A stretch of 51,670 nucleotides of DNA, taken from assembly GCF_029960665.1 (NCBI RefSeq), contig NZ_JASBRB010000022.1:1-51670 (forward strand), written 5' to 3'. Shown here in pieces: positions 8,096-17,172 of the stretch (positions are counted from its first letter, which is position 1; every line of letters starts with the position of its first letter). Both the position numbers and the translations under genes were made by a program. The notes beneath the pieces are model-generated. The model was not told the origin of the DNA. It was given only the letters and a program-made list of their open reading frames with translations, and ran no database searches. This DNA is from Pseudarthrobacter sp. AL07 (GTDB lineage Bacteria > Actinomycetota > Actinomycetes > Actinomycetales > Micrococcaceae).

Positions 8096-9031
8096 TCAGC
8101 CGGGCAGGGAAACGTCTTCAAGGGCGCGGGCGATTTCGGGCGGCAGCCGGGTCAGTTGCGCGGCCATGATTTCTTTCGCCTGCACGGGAGTCCGGGGCCC
8201 GATGATGGCTGTTGCCACACCATGTTGGGACAACAGCCAGCTCAGCGAAACATCCAGCGGCGTCCGGGCCAGGCCCTTGGCCGCCATGGCTACGGCTTCC
8301 ACCACGCTGGACGGCTGCGCCTCCAGATATGGCTCCACGTAGGGCGCTGAGTCTGTCCTGGCCGCCCGGGAATCGCCGGGGATGGCGCCGCGGTACTTGC
8401 CAGTCAGGACGCCGCGTCCCAGCGGCGCCCAGGCCATCAGCCCCAGGCCGGCATCTTCGACGGCGGGAATCAGTTCCGCTTCCGCCTTTCGCTGCAGGAG
8501 TGAATATTCAGCCTGCGCGGCTACGAGCGGAAACCCGGCCACCGCCACTGCCTTGGCGCTTTGCCACCCGTTGAAGTTTGAGATTCCCGCGTAGCGGGCA
8601 CGTCCGCTACGGAGCGCGAATTCAAGCGCGGACAGGGTCTCCTCCAGCGGGACGTTGCCGTCCCATGCCTGGGCAAACCAAATATCCACGTAGTCAGTCC
8701 CGAGCCTCGCCAAGCTGGCATCCAGGCCGGAGAGCATCGCGTTGCGCGACGTGTCCACCGTGCGACGGCCGTCCGACGTCGTCATCCCCGCTTTAGTGGA
8801 AATGCAGACTTCGGTGCGGGAGACAAGGTCGCCGAGGAGGGATCCGATCATCGCCTCTGCACGGCCATCGGCATATGACGCCGCTGTATCTATGAGTTTT
8901 CCGCCACCATCGATAAATGTCCGCAATATCTCCGAGGCGTCCTGTTCGTCGGTATCGCCGGACCAGGACATGGTGCCGAGGGAAAGGGCGGAGACTCGCA
9001 ATCCACTGTTGCCGACGTAACGCTGCTGCAT
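8096..9031 (-). CDS. Aldo/keto reductase family protein with His-to-Gln change
   Basis: The 311-residue (beta/alpha)8 protein resembles the AKR family: N-terminal hairpin RYVGNSGLRVSALSLGT, then D48, Y53 (LIDTAASYADGR) and K80 (VCISTKAG) of the catalytic tetrad, and the C-terminal NADPH-binding region (AIIGPRTPVQ). The position that normally holds the catalytic His is Q121 (VDIWFAQAWDG). The start was placed at 9031 rather than at 9064: TAAGCT lies 7 nt before this ATG, giving a leaderless transcript, and MQQRYVGNSG is the usual AKR beginning. It is divergent from uppP with 50 nt between the starts. Physiological substrate unknown; the missing His may reduce ordinary carbonyl-reductase activity. 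Confidence 0.85.
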   Translation of the reverse strand: MQQRYVGNSGLRVSALSLGTMSWSGDTDEQDASEILRTFIDGGGKLIDTAASYADGRAEAMIGSLLGDLVSRTEVCISTKAGMTTSDGRRTVDTSRNAMLSGLDASLARLGTDYVDIWFAQAWDGNVPLEETLSALEFALRSGRARYAGISNFNGWQSAKAVAVAGFPLVAAQAEYSLLQRKAEAELIPAVEDAGLGLMAWAPLGRGVLTGKYRGAIPGDSRAARTDSAPYVEPYLEAQPSSVVEAVAMAAKGLARTPLDVSLSWLLSQHGVATAIIGPRTPVQAKEIMAAQLTRLPPEIARALEDVSLPG

Positions 9032-9038
9032 AGCTGCA

Positions 9039-9044
9039 AGCTTA
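9039..9044 (-). promoter_or_regulatory. Leaderless -10 of the aldo/keto reductase gene
   Basis: TAAGCT on the minus strand ends 7 nt before the ATG at 9031, which supports that start over the upstream candidate at 9064. Confidence 0.5.
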
Positions 9045-9069
9045 CGGGGAATCAAGGGAGTCAATGACG

Positions 9070-9075
9070 TAGGGT
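9070..9075 (+). promoter_or_regulatory. Leaderless -10 of uppP
   Basis: TAGGGT ends 6 nt before the GTG at 9082, with no ribosome-binding site between them. Confidence 0.5.
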
Positions 9076-9081
9076 CTTAGC

Positions 9082-9915
9082 GTGAACTGGTTTGAGGCGG
9101 CCCTGCTGGGCCTAGTGCAGGGACTGACCGAATTTCTACCGATTTCATCGAGCGCGCACCTGCGGATTGTGGGACAGTTCCTGCCCAACGCATCCGATCC
9201 CGGGGCCGCGTTTACCGCTATCACCCAACTGGGTACTGAAACGGCGGTGGTGATCTATTTCTGGCGTGACATCGTGCGGATCGTCAGGTCGTGGACGGCA
9301 TCTCTGACCGGAAAAGTCTCACGGCAGGACCCGGACGCCCGCATGGGCTGGCTGGTGATTTTGGGCAGCCTCCCCATCATCGTGCTTGGTCTGCTGTTCC
9401 AGGACCAGATTGAGTCGGTACTGAGGAGCCTGTGGCTGGTAGCCACCATGCTGATCGTCTTTGGGCTCTTCCTGGCCGTGGCCGACGCCATCGGAAAGCA
9501 GGACCGCGACCTCACCCAGCTCACCTACAAGCACGGCATTATGTACGGCTTCGCCCAGGCACTGGCGCTTATTCCCGGGGTGTCGCGATCCGGCGGCACC
9601 ATCACCGCGGGTCTCCTGATGGGTTACACCCGTGAAGCCGCCGCACGGTATTCGTTCCTCCTGGCGATCCCGGCGGTGTTCGGCAGCGGCCTTTACCAGC
9701 TGTACAAAGTGGTCTCCAAGGATGGCATCACCGGCCCGTATGGCCTGCCGGAGACGGCGCTGGCCACCGTCATCGCCCTGGTGGTGGGTTACGTGATCAT
9801 CGGCTGGTTCCTCAAGTTTATTTCCACCCGCAGCTACCGGCTCTTCGTCTGGTACCGGATTTTCCTGGGCCTGGCCCTGTATCTTTTGCTCGGTTTCAAT
9901 GTCATCAGTGCCTAG
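9082..9915 (+). CDS. uppP: Undecaprenyl-diphosphate phosphatase
   Basis: The 277-residue polytopic membrane protein has both UppP/BacA signature regions: the N-terminal [17 protein letters not shown] (catalytic-region E17 and the Ser cluster) and the PGVSRSGGT loop (residues 165-173, with R169). It dephosphorylates C55-PP to C55-P, recycling the lipid carrier for peptidoglycan and other envelope polymers. Overexpression of such enzymes is known to give bacitracin resistance. The start is a GTG at 9082. mshC follows 15 nt later but has its own promoter signature; mycobacteria have the two genes in the same neighbourhood. Confidence 0.96.
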   Translation: MNWFEAALLGLVQGLTEFLPISSSAHLRIVGQFLPNASDPGAAFTAITQLGTETAVVIYFWRDIVRIVRSWTASLTGKVSRQDPDARMGWLVILGSLPIIVLGLLFQDQIESVLRSLWLVATMLIVFGLFLAVADAIGKQDRDLTQLTYKHGIMYGFAQALALIPGVSRSGGTITAGLLMGYTREAAARYSFLLAIPAVFGSGLYQLYKVVSKDGITGPYGLPETALATVIALVVGYVIIGWFLKFISTRSYRLFVWYRIFLGLALYLLLGFNVISA

Positions 9916-9918
9916 CCG

Positions 9919-9924
9919 TAGGCT
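9919..9924 (+). promoter_or_regulatory. Leaderless -10 of mshC
   Basis: TAGGCT, inside a tandem TAGGCT TAGGCT pair, ends 6 nt before the GTG at 9931. No Shine-Dalgarno is visible. Confidence 0.45.
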
Positions 9925-9930
9925 TAGGCT

Positions 9931-11208
9931 GTGAAATCCTGGACCTCCCGCCCTGTCCCTGCGCTGCCCGGCGCCATGCCTGCCATCCGGCTGTTCGACA
10001 CGGCAAAGGGGAGTGAAGTCACACTCCGGGCCACGGGAGAGCAATCCATGTACGTCTGCGGGATCACTCCCTATGACGCAACCCACATGGGCCATGCGGC
10101 CAGCTACGTGGCCTTTGACCTGCTGAACAGGGCCTGGCGTGACGCCGGCCAGCAGGTTTCCTACGTCCAGAACGTCACCGACGTCGACGACCCCCTGCTG
10201 GACCGCGCGACTGCCACCGGTGTGGACTGGCAGGACCTGGCCGCGAGCCAGATTGAACTCTTCCAGACCGATATGGAAGCCCTGAATGTCCTCTCGCCGG
10301 ACCACTACGTGGGTGCCGTTGAGTCCGTTGACATGATTGTTCCGGCCATCGAACGGCTGGTTCGCCTTGGGCTGGCCTACCGTGTGCCCGGAACCGCCGG
10401 GGAGCCCGACGGCGACGTCTACTACGACGTTGAAGCTGCCGGCAAGCAGACGGTCGCCCTCGACGCCTGGACCCTGGGCTCGATCTCCCACCTTGGCGAA
10501 GCCGAAATGCTTGAACTGTTCGCCGAACGCGGCGGCGACCCAGGCAGGGCCGGCAAGCGGCAGGCGCTGGACCCCCTGCTCTGGCGCGTTGCCCGCGACG
10601 GCGAGCCCAGCTGGCCCGGCGGCGAGCTGGGCCAGGGCAGGCCTGGCTGGCACATCGAGTGCACGGTCATCGCCCAGCGCTACCTGCCGGCTCCATTCAC
10701 TGTCCAGGGCGGCGGTTCGGACCTCATCTTCCCCCATCACGAGATGGGTGCCGGTCACGCATATTCCCTCGCCGAAGTGCCGCTGGCCCAGCACTATGCC
10801 CACGCGGGCATGGTGGGCCTGGACGGCGAGAAGATGAGCAAATCCAAGGGCAACCTGGTCCTGGTCTCCAAACTTCGGGCCGCAGGAGAAGATCCGGCCG
10901 CCATCCGGTTGGCCATCCTGGCCCACCATTACCGTTCAGACTGGTCCTGGACCGCGGACGGCTTTAAGGCTGCGAAGGACCGGCTGGCCGCTTGGCGCCG
11001 CGCACTTGCCACCGCGCCGGAAGGATCGGCGTCCGGTCTGATCACCGGGATGCGGTCCGCCCTTGCCGCCGACCTGAACGCACCGGCCGCCCTGGAAGCT
11101 ATCGACCGCTGGGCCGTCGCGGCGGACTCCGCCTCGGCAGCGGGCAGCCAGCATGATCAGGCGCTGGTCAGTGACGCGCTGGACGCCCTGCTCGGGGTCG
11201 TGCTTTAG
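9931..11208 (+). CDS. mshC: L-cysteine:1D-myo-inositol 2-amino-2-deoxy-alpha-D-glucopyranoside ligase
   Basis: The 425-residue enzyme of the third dedicated step of mycothiol synthesis ATP-dependently joins cysteine to GlcN-inositol. It is a cysteinyl-tRNA-synthetase relative. Visible motifs are the zinc/cysteine-binding C43 in [16 protein letters not shown], the HIGH equivalent H52-M-G-H, and the K301-M-S-K-S loop in [10 protein letters not shown]. Residues [13 protein letters not shown] supply further zinc ligands. It lacks the tRNA-binding tail of CysS, as expected. The GTG at 9931 matches a leaderless signature; an internal ATG at residue 16 (MPAIRLFD) is an alternative start. It overlaps the convergent PAC2 gene by 4 nt. 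Its presence confirms a mycothiol-producing actinobacterium. Confidence 0.95.
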   Translation: MKSWTSRPVPALPGAMPAIRLFDTAKGSEVTLRATGEQSMYVCGITPYDATHMGHAASYVAFDLLNRAWRDAGQQVSYVQNVTDVDDPLLDRATATGVDWQDLAASQIELFQTDMEALNVLSPDHYVGAVESVDMIVPAIERLVRLGLAYRVPGTAGEPDGDVYYDVEAAGKQTVALDAWTLGSISHLGEAEMLELFAERGGDPGRAGKRQALDPLLWRVARDGEPSWPGGELGQGRPGWHIECTVIAQRYLPAPFTVQGGGSDLIFPHHEMGAGHAYSLAEVPLAQHYAHAGMVGLDGEKMSKSKGNLVLVSKLRAAGEDPAAIRLAILAHHYRSDWSWTADGFKAAKDRLAAWRRALATAPEGSASGLITGMRSALAADLNAPAALEAIDRWAVAADSASAAGSQHDQALVSDALDALLGVVL

Positions 11209-12110
11209 GGCTTGTCCCGTCCACGCCGTTTGAGGTAGCGCTCAAACTCGCGCGCGATGGATTCCCCGCTCGCCTCGGGAAGATCGGCAGTATCTTTTGC
11301 CTCTTCAAGCTGCCGCACGTAGGCGGCGATCTCCGGGTCCTCAGTAGCCAGCTCATCGACGCCACGTTCCCACGCAGCGGCCTCCTCGGCCAGTTCGTGG
11401 GTGTCCAGCGGGACCTGGATCAGCTCCTCGACGCGGTGCAGGAGAGCCAGCTGCGCCTTGGGTGACGGGGCCTGTGCCACGTAATGTGGGACGGCTGCCC
11501 ACAGGGAAACGGTGGGAAGGCCGGCCAGCAGCGACACTTCGGACAGCACTCCGACGATGCCGACGGGACCCTCATACTGGGACGCTTCAAGGTTGAGGCG
11601 CTCCCGCAACACGGCATCGTCCGAGGATGTGCTGACAGGAATCGGCCGGCTGTGCGGAACGTCTGCCAGAAGGGCGCCCACCAAGACCACGTAGTCCACC
11701 TTCAGTGCCTCTGCGTGGACCAGCAGCTCGGCCGTGTACGCGCGCCACTTGTAGGACGGCTCGATGCCCTGCACGAAAATGACGTCCACATTCGAATCCG
11801 GCGCACTGGCTTTGTAGATTCGCGTCGACGGCCACTTGATCTTGCGTTCCCCCGAGGCGTTCCGGCGGACCGTGGGACGGGTGAACTGAAAATCGTAGTA
11901 TTCGTCCGCGTCAATGGACGCGATCTTCTTGCCGCCCCAGACCCGGTTCAGGTAGCGCAACGAGTCACTCGCGGCTTCCCCTGCATCGTTCCAGCCTTCA
12001 AATGCGGCCAGCATCACAGTAATGCGCTCCCCGTCCGCCACTGGCAGCAGGAACTGCTCCGGTTCAGGTGCGGCACCCGGTTCCGTGGTGTCTCCGATGA
12101 AGCTATTCAT
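11205..12110 (-). CDS. PAC2-family protein
   Basis: The 301-residue protein has the PAC2 (proteasome assembly chaperone 2-like) fold: N-terminal [21 protein letters not shown], the block [17 protein letters not shown], and the nucleotide/ligand loop [19 protein letters not shown]. Actinobacteria encode these proteins widely, often near the proteasome genes. A direct role in assembling the bacterial proteasome has not been established, and the resemblance is to eukaryotic chaperones. The C-terminal 50 residues are charged and helical and end with KRRGRDKP. The ATG at 12110 follows a TAGGGT by 6 nt. It is convergent with mshC (4-nt overlap) and divergent from the HAD gene. Confidence 0.88.
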   Translation of the reverse strand: MNSFIGDTTEPGAAPEPEQFLLPVADGERITVMLAAFEGWNDAGEAASDSLRYLNRVWGGKKIASIDADEYYDFQFTRPTVRRNASGERKIKWPSTRIYKASAPDSNVDVIFVQGIEPSYKWRAYTAELLVHAEALKVDYVVLVGALLADVPHSRPIPVSTSSDDAVLRERLNLEASQYEGPVGIVGVLSEVSLLAGLPTVSLWAAVPHYVAQAPSPKAQLALLHRVEELIQVPLDTHELAEEAAAWERGVDELATEDPEIAAYVRQLEEAKDTADLPEASGESIAREFERYLKRRGRDKP

Positions 12111-12116
12111 CCCATC

Positions 12117-12122
12117 ACCCTA
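12117..12122 (-). promoter_or_regulatory. Leaderless -10 of the PAC2 gene
   Basis: TAGGGT on the minus strand ends 6 nt before the ATG at 12110. Confidence 0.45.
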
Positions 12123-12248
12123 CGTCCAAGAACCGGCCGGATGCATCGAATGAAGGGCCAGAAAGTGCGCCAGCGCGCGCGTGCGCCTGACAGAAATGCC
12201 AATATTCGCCGAGGGCGTATCCACCGGCTGGCGTTCAGGTGCGCCCCT

Positions 12249-12254
12249 TAGACT
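12249..12254 (+). promoter_or_regulatory. Leaderless -10 of the HAD hydrolase gene
   Basis: TAGACT ends 6 nt before the ATG at 12261; no Shine-Dalgarno sequence. Confidence 0.45.
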
Positions 12255-12260
12255 GGGATC

Positions 12261-12998
12261 ATGCGACCCGTACCCCCCGTTTCCCCGCTCCGAGCCGTTC
12301 TTTGGGATATGGACGGCACCATTGTGGACACGGAGCGCTACTGGATTGCTGCCGAGCATGCCCTTGTGGAAGCCCACGGCGGCTCCTGGTCGCATGAGCA
12401 GGCCATGCAGCTGGTGGGACAGTCACTGACGTTTTCAGCCGGAATCCTGCAGGCGGCCGGCGTCCGGCTGGAGCGCCGGGAGATTATCGACACGCTGACC
12501 GCAGCGGTCATCAGGAGCGTTCAGCGCGTGGTTCCCTGGCGTCCCGGGGCCAGGGAACTGCTGGATGACCTGCACCGCGCCGGCGTGCGGTGTGCGCTGG
12601 TGACCATGTCGGAGGAGCCGTTGGCCCGCGAAATCGTGGAAAGCCTGCCCAAGCCCTACTTCGAATTCCTGGTCACTGGGGACACCGTAACCCAGGGCAA
12701 ACCGCACCCGGAAGCGTACCTGAAGGCAGTGGAGCTGCTTCAGGAAGCGGACCCGGATCTGACCGTGGATCACTGCGTCGCACTGGAGGATTCGGCGCCG
12801 GGAGTGGCTGCGGCGGTGGCCTCCGGCGTAGCCACTGTGGCCATTCCGCACATCGCCCCGATTCCCGAAGATTCCAGGCACACCATTTGGGAATCCTTGG
12901 CCGGCCGCACCGTTTCCGAGCTGGAGACCATCGCTGCGGACAGCCTGGCCGCCGCAGCGGCCGGGTCCGCCGTTCCTGTTATAGGGAGCCCATCATGA
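12261..12998 (+). CDS. HAD-superfamily hydrolase (phosphatase/phosphoglucomutase-like)
   Basis: The 245-residue protein has HAD motif I DMDGTIVDT (residues about 17-25), motif II in ALVTMSEEP, the lysine of motif III in GDTVTQGKPHPEAYL, and motif IV in CVALEDSAPGVAAA. A helical cap lies between motifs I and II, so it is a subclass IA enzyme acting on a small phosphorylated substrate that cannot be named from sequence. Its TGA overlaps the ATG of the site-2 protease gene (ATGA), which implies translational coupling. The last 20 residues are Ala-rich and low in complexity. Confidence 0.88.
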   Translation: MRPVPPVSPLRAVLWDMDGTIVDTERYWIAAEHALVEAHGGSWSHEQAMQLVGQSLTFSAGILQAAGVRLERREIIDTLTAAVIRSVQRVVPWRPGARELLDDLHRAGVRCALVTMSEEPLAREIVESLPKPYFEFLVTGDTVTQGKPHPEAYLKAVELLQEADPDLTVDHCVALEDSAPGVAAAVASGVATVAIPHIAPIPEDSRHTIWESLAGRTVSELETIAADSLAAAAAGSAVPVIGSPS

Positions 12999-14161
12999 GT
13001 TCCACGCCCGCTCCCGCCCGCCGCGAGGGAATAACGCTCGGCAGGATCGCCGGAATCCCGGTCATTCTTGCCTACTCGTGGTTTGTGATCGCCGCCTTTA
13101 CCGTCATTGTGTACGGGCCTCTGCTGCTGGAGCAGAATCCGGCACTGGGCATCTCCGCCTACTACATGGCGTTCGCTTACGCCCTGTTACTCCTGATCTC
13201 CGTCCTGGTACACGAACTGGCGCACGCCCTTACGGCCAAGATCTACGGCTGGCCCACGCAGAAAATCGTGTTGAATCTCTGGGGCGGCCACACCCAGTTT
13301 GAGAATTTCACCGCGACGCCTGCGCGCTCGGTGATTGTGGCCCTGGCAGGGCCGGCAGCCAACCTGGTCCTCGCCGGCGGTGCCTGGGTGGTAATCTCCA
13401 CCACCAGCATGGGCACCGTGGCCGGGATCCTCACGAACATCTTTATGTGGGCCAACTTCGTCATCGGCATCTTCAATGTCCTGCCCGGACTCCCGCTGGA
13501 CGGCGGCAGGATCGTGGAATCCGCCGTGTGGAAAGCAACCGGAAGCCAGGCCAAAGGCACCGTCGCTGCCGGCTGGGCCGGCCGCGTCATCGTGGTGGCG
13601 CTGGGCTTCTGGTTCGTGGCCCGGCCGCTGCTGGCCGGTGAGACACCTGATTTCAGCCTCCTGATGATCACCATCCTCGTCGGCGGTTTCCTCTGGATGG
13701 GTGCAAGCGCGTCAATCCAGCAGGGCACACTGCGCGGAAGAATGCACCTGGTCAGCGCCGCTGCCCTGGCGGCTCCCGCCGTCGGAATTCCAGCCACCGC
13801 CATGGTGGCGGACATCCGCAGGCTGTCACCGGATGGCTCACGGGCCGTGGTGGTCTGCGGCCCGGACGGACGCCCGCAGGGTGTTGTGGACGCCGGTGCC
13901 CTCGCCGCGGTTCCTGACTACGCGGCCGGCTCCACGCCTGCCACGGCAGTGTCCTATGCCCTCGCGGCGGGAGCCTACGTGCCTGAATCTTCCCAGGGGC
14001 AGGAGCTGATCCAGTACCTTTCCCAGCTTGAGGGTCACGAATATGCAGTGGTGGACCGTCATGGAACGGTCACCGGCCTTCTGGCGCAGAACGTGCTGGT
14101 GGCCGCCATCACCGGCAAGGCTGACCGGTCGAATAGGCATCCGCAGGGTCAAAGCCGGTAG
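12995..14161 (+). CDS. Site-2-protease family zinc metalloprotease with C-terminal CBS domains
   Basis: The 388-residue membrane protease has the zinc motif H73-E-L-A-H77 (LLISVLVHELAHALTAKIYG) and the third ligand D169 in VLPGLPLDGGRI, both within membrane segments. After residue about 240 it continues as a soluble region with two CBS-like repeats (MVADIRRLSPDGSRAVVVCG and EYAVVDRHGTVTGLLAQN). This is the SpoIVFB-like class of intramembrane proteases whose CBS pair can sense adenine nucleotides. It is coupled to the HAD gene by a 4-nt ATGA overlap and precedes trmI and the proteasome genes. The substrate is unknown; regulated proteolysis of a membrane protein is inferred from the family. Confidence 0.88.
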   Translation: MSSTPAPARREGITLGRIAGIPVILAYSWFVIAAFTVIVYGPLLLEQNPALGISAYYMAFAYALLLLISVLVHELAHALTAKIYGWPTQKIVLNLWGGHTQFENFTATPARSVIVALAGPAANLVLAGGAWVVISTTSMGTVAGILTNIFMWANFVIGIFNVLPGLPLDGGRIVESAVWKATGSQAKGTVAAGWAGRVIVVALGFWFVARPLLAGETPDFSLLMITILVGGFLWMGASASIQQGTLRGRMHLVSAAALAAPAVGIPATAMVADIRRLSPDGSRAVVVCGPDGRPQGVVDAGALAAVPDYAAGSTPATAVSYALAAGAYVPESSQGQELIQYLSQLEGHEYAVVDRHGTVTGLLAQNVLVAAITGKADRSNRHPQGQSR

Positions 14162-14275
14162 AGTTACGTGCCGGCCGTGCATTGCCGCCGCATGGCCGCC
14201 CGGAGGCCTGCGCCTCACCCGGGCGGGCCTGTTTCAATGCGTGGCCCCACAGTTTTACAGGAGCGAGGAAAATCC

Positions 14276-15337
14276 ATGAGCAGCGAATCTGTCGCCGAAG
14301 CCGCAGCACCAACCACCACCGGTGTTGCCGCCAATGGCGTCCAGCCGGTGGGAGCTGCCCGCCGCCGCGGACCTTTCCGTGAAGGGGAACGGGTCCAGCT
14401 GACTGACGAGCGCGGCCGCATGAACACCATCACCCTTGAAAGCGGCGGCGCCTTCCACACGCACCGGGGCTTCCTGAACCACGACGAGATCATCGGAAAT
14501 GCTGATGGCTCAGTCGTCGTAAACAACGTCGGCCAGCAGTACCAGACCCTGCGCCCGCTCCTCTCGGATTTTGTCCTGTCGATGCCGCGTGGCGCCGCAG
14601 TGGTCTACCCGAAGGACGCCGGCCAGATCGTCACCATGGCCGATATTTTCCCGGGCGCCAGGGTTGTTGAAGCCGGCGTTGGCTCGGGCGCGCTGTCCAT
14701 TTCGCTGCTCCGTGCCGTTGGCGACAACGGCTACCTGCACTCCTTCGAACGCCGTGAGGAATTTGCGGACATTGCCCGCGGGAACGTTGAAACCATCTTT
14801 GGCGGCCCGCACCCGGCCTGGAAAATTTCCCTCGGTGACTTCCAGGAGGAAGTAGTCCGCACTGAGGCGCCCGGCTCCGTGGACCGGGTAGTTCTGGACA
14901 TGCTGGCACCTTGGGAATGCCTCGACGCCGTTGCCACTGTTCTCGCACCCGGCGGCGTCTGGATCAACTACGTGGCCACGGTCACCCAGCTGTCCCGGAC
15001 CGCCGAGGCCATCAGGGCTGACGGCCGCTTCACCGAACCCGACGCCTGGGAGTCCATGGTCCGCGGCTGGCACCTTGAGGGTCTGGCCGTCCGTCCGGAC
15101 CACCGCATGGTGGCTCACACCGGCTTCCTGCTGGTCACCCGCAGGCTTGCCGACGGCGTCACCGGGATCTCCGTCAAGCGCCGCCCCTCGAAGACCGGGT
15201 TCAACGAAGAAGACGTCAACGCCTGGACACCCGGTGCCGTCGGCGAACGCCTGGTCTCTGACAAAAAGCTCCGCCGCGCCGCGAGGGATGCCATCGCCGG
15301 CACCAACGTCAAGGACGAACCGGAGATCACGAACTAG
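14276..15337 (+). CDS. trmI: tRNA (adenine(58)-N1)-methyltransferase
   Basis: The 353-residue SAM-dependent enzyme has the TrmI layout: a small N-terminal beta domain (FREGERVQLTDERGRMNTI) and a Rossmann domain with the SAM loop VVEAGVGSGALSISLLRAVG, acidic residue after HSFERREEF, and VVLDMLAPWECLDAV. It methylates A58 in the T loop of tRNAs as a tetramer in the cytoplasm. The ATG at 14276 was chosen because CAGGAGCGAGG precedes it with good spacing; the frame is open for another 36 codons upstream without homology. It stands directly before arc, as in mycobacteria, where this gene also sits by the proteasome locus. Confidence 0.93.
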   Translation: MSSESVAEAAAPTTTGVAANGVQPVGAARRRGPFREGERVQLTDERGRMNTITLESGGAFHTHRGFLNHDEIIGNADGSVVVNNVGQQYQTLRPLLSDFVLSMPRGAAVVYPKDAGQIVTMADIFPGARVVEAGVGSGALSISLLRAVGDNGYLHSFERREEFADIARGNVETIFGGPHPAWKISLGDFQEEVVRTEAPGSVDRVVLDMLAPWECLDAVATVLAPGGVWINYVATVTQLSRTAEAIRADGRFTEPDAWESMVRGWHLEGLAVRPDHRMVAHTGFLLVTRRLADGVTGISVKRRPSKTGFNEEDVNAWTPGAVGERLVSDKKLRRAARDAIAGTNVKDEPEITN

Positions 15338-15420
15338 TCCACATTTCGGGAGTCTCCAGCAGTACCCGCCAACTTGGGGCTAAGGTCTTAAGAAGACGAG
15401 CAGGAAGGGGCTGATGCACC

Positions 15421-17172
15421 ATGGAGACGCCGAATCAGGACTCCGGACGTACACCGGCGGAGCAGTCGGCCGCCAACGAACTGTCGGCTGCGGAACGGCA
15501 GGCCAATGTCCTCCGCGACAAACTCAGGCACATTGACCGGCAGCTGGCGGCCGCCACGCAGAACAACGCCAAGCTGGTCAGCATGCTCGAAGCGGCCAAA
15601 ACCGAGATTCTGCGGCTGAAAAATGCCCTGGACCAGGAGGGCCAGCCCCCGTACAGCTTCGGTACAGTCCTCCAGCTCAATCCCAGACGGCTGCCGTCAC
15701 CGGGCAGCAGCGGCCAGGCTGCCACCGAGGAATCGGTGGATATTTTCAACGCCGGCCGGAAAATGCGGGTGGGCATCAGCCCCCTGGTCAACATCAACCA
15801 GCTGGCGGTGGGCCAGGAAGTCCTGCTCAACGAGGCACTGCTTATTGTTGCCGGCCTCGGCTACGAACGCGCCGGTGAACTCACCACACTGAAGGAAATG
15901 CTCGGAACGGACCGCGCGCTGGTGGTGGGGCGGGCGGACGAGGAACGCGTCATCAGGCTCTCCGGAGCCCTGCTCACCGAAAAGCTCAGGGTGGGGGACG
16001 CGCTGTCCATCGATTCCCGTACTGGCTACGCACTCGAAAAAGTCCCCCGCTCCGAAGTGGAAAACCTGGTCCTCGAAGAAGTCCCCGACATCACCTACGA
16101 GGACATCGGCGGCCTTGGTCCGCAGATCGAGCAGATCCGGGATGCCGTGGAACTGCCGTTCCTGCACCCTGACCTTTACCGGGAGCATGGGCTGAAAGCC
16201 CCGAAGGGCATTCTATTATACGGCCCGCCAGGGTGCGGCAAGACCCTGATCGCGAAGGCTGTAGCCAACTCGCTTGCCGCCCGTGCGGCGGAGCGGTCCG
16301 GCAATGTGGACCTGAAAAGCTATTTCCTCAACATCAAGGGTCCGGAGCTTTTGGACAAGTATGTGGGCGAGACGGAGCGCCATATCCGGCTGATCTTCGC
16401 GCGGGCCCGTGAGAAAGCCTCTGACGGCAGTCCAGTGGTGGTTTTCTTTGATGAAATGGATTCGCTGTTCCGTACGCGCGGAACCGGGATCTCCTCTGAC
16501 GTCGAGACCACCATCGTCCCGCAGCTGTTGAGTGAGATCGACGGCGTGGAGCGTCTGGACAACGTCATAGTGATCGGTGCATCCAACCGCGAGGACATGA
16601 TCGATCCCGCCATCCTCCGTCCCGGCCGGTTGGACGTGAAAGTAAAGATCCAGCGCCCCGATGCAGAGGCCGCGGCGGACATCTTCAACAAGTACATCAC
16701 CACGGACCTGCCGTTCCACGAGTCCGACCTCGCCGAACACAGTGGCGACGTCCAGGCGACGGTGGACGCTATGGTCCAGCGCACGGTCGAAGCCATGTAC
16801 TCCACGGAGAAATCCAACGAGTACCTGGAAGTCACCTACGCCAACGGCGATACCGAAATGCTCTACTTCAAGGACTTCAATTCAGGTGCCGTTGTTCAGA
16901 ACGTCGTGGACCGGGCCAAGAAGTACGCCATCAAGGATCTCCTGACCTTGCACCAGAAGGGTCTTCGGATCGAGCACCTGCTGCGTGCCGTGGTGGACGA
17001 GTTCCGCGAGCACGAGGACATGCCGAACACCACGAACCCGGACGACTGGGCAAGGATCTCAGGCAAGAAGGGCGAGCGGATCACCTACATCCGCACCATC
17101 GTGCAGGGTAAGGCCGGCCAGGAACCCGGCAAGTCCATTGAAACAATGCCGAACACGGGACAGTACCTGTGA
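15421..17172 (+). CDS. arc: Proteasome-associated AAA+ ATPase ARC/Mpa
   Basis: The 583-residue ring ATPase recognises pupylated proteins and feeds them to the 20S core. It has an N-terminal coiled coil (about residues 15-70, [20 protein letters not shown]) that binds Pup, an OB interdomain (100-230), and an AAA+ module with Walker A G268-PPGCGK-T275, Walker [10 protein letters not shown] (D344-E345) and the second region [19 protein letters not shown]. It ends in GQYL, the C-terminal motif with penultimate Tyr that docks on the proteasome alpha ring. The ATG at 15421 follows AGGAAGGGG. Its stop overlaps the GTG of dop (GTGA), so the two are translationally coupled. Confidence 0.97.
   Translation: METPNQDSGRTPAEQSAANELSAAERQANVLRDKLRHIDRQLAAATQNNAKLVSMLEAAKTEILRLKNALDQEGQPPYSFGTVLQLNPRRLPSPGSSGQAATEESVDIFNAGRKMRVGISPLVNINQLAVGQEVLLNEALLIVAGLGYERAGELTTLKEMLGTDRALVVGRADEERVIRLSGALLTEKLRVGDALSIDSRTGYALEKVPRSEVENLVLEEVPDITYEDIGGLGPQIEQIRDAVELPFLHPDLYREHGLKAPKGILLYGPPGCGKTLIAKAVANSLAARAAERSGNVDLKSYFLNIKGPELLDKYVGETERHIRLIFARAREKASDGSPVVVFFDEMDSLFRTRGTGISSDVETTIVPQLLSEIDGVERLDNVIVIGASNREDMIDPAILRPGRLDVKVKIQRPDAEAAADIFNKYITTDLPFHESDLAEHSGDVQATVDAMVQRTVEAMYSTEKSNEYLEVTYANGDTEMLYFKDFNSGAVVQNVVDRAKKYAIKDLLTLHQKGLRIEHLLRAVVDEFREHEDMPNTTNPDDWARISGKKGERITYIRTIVQGKAGQEPGKSIETMPNTGQYL

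Noticed and set aside
9319..10929. 536-residue open reading frame on the minus strand across uppP and mshC
   Set aside because: Antisense shadow of two confident genes; composition is low-complexity Gly/Gln/Val with no recognisable motif.
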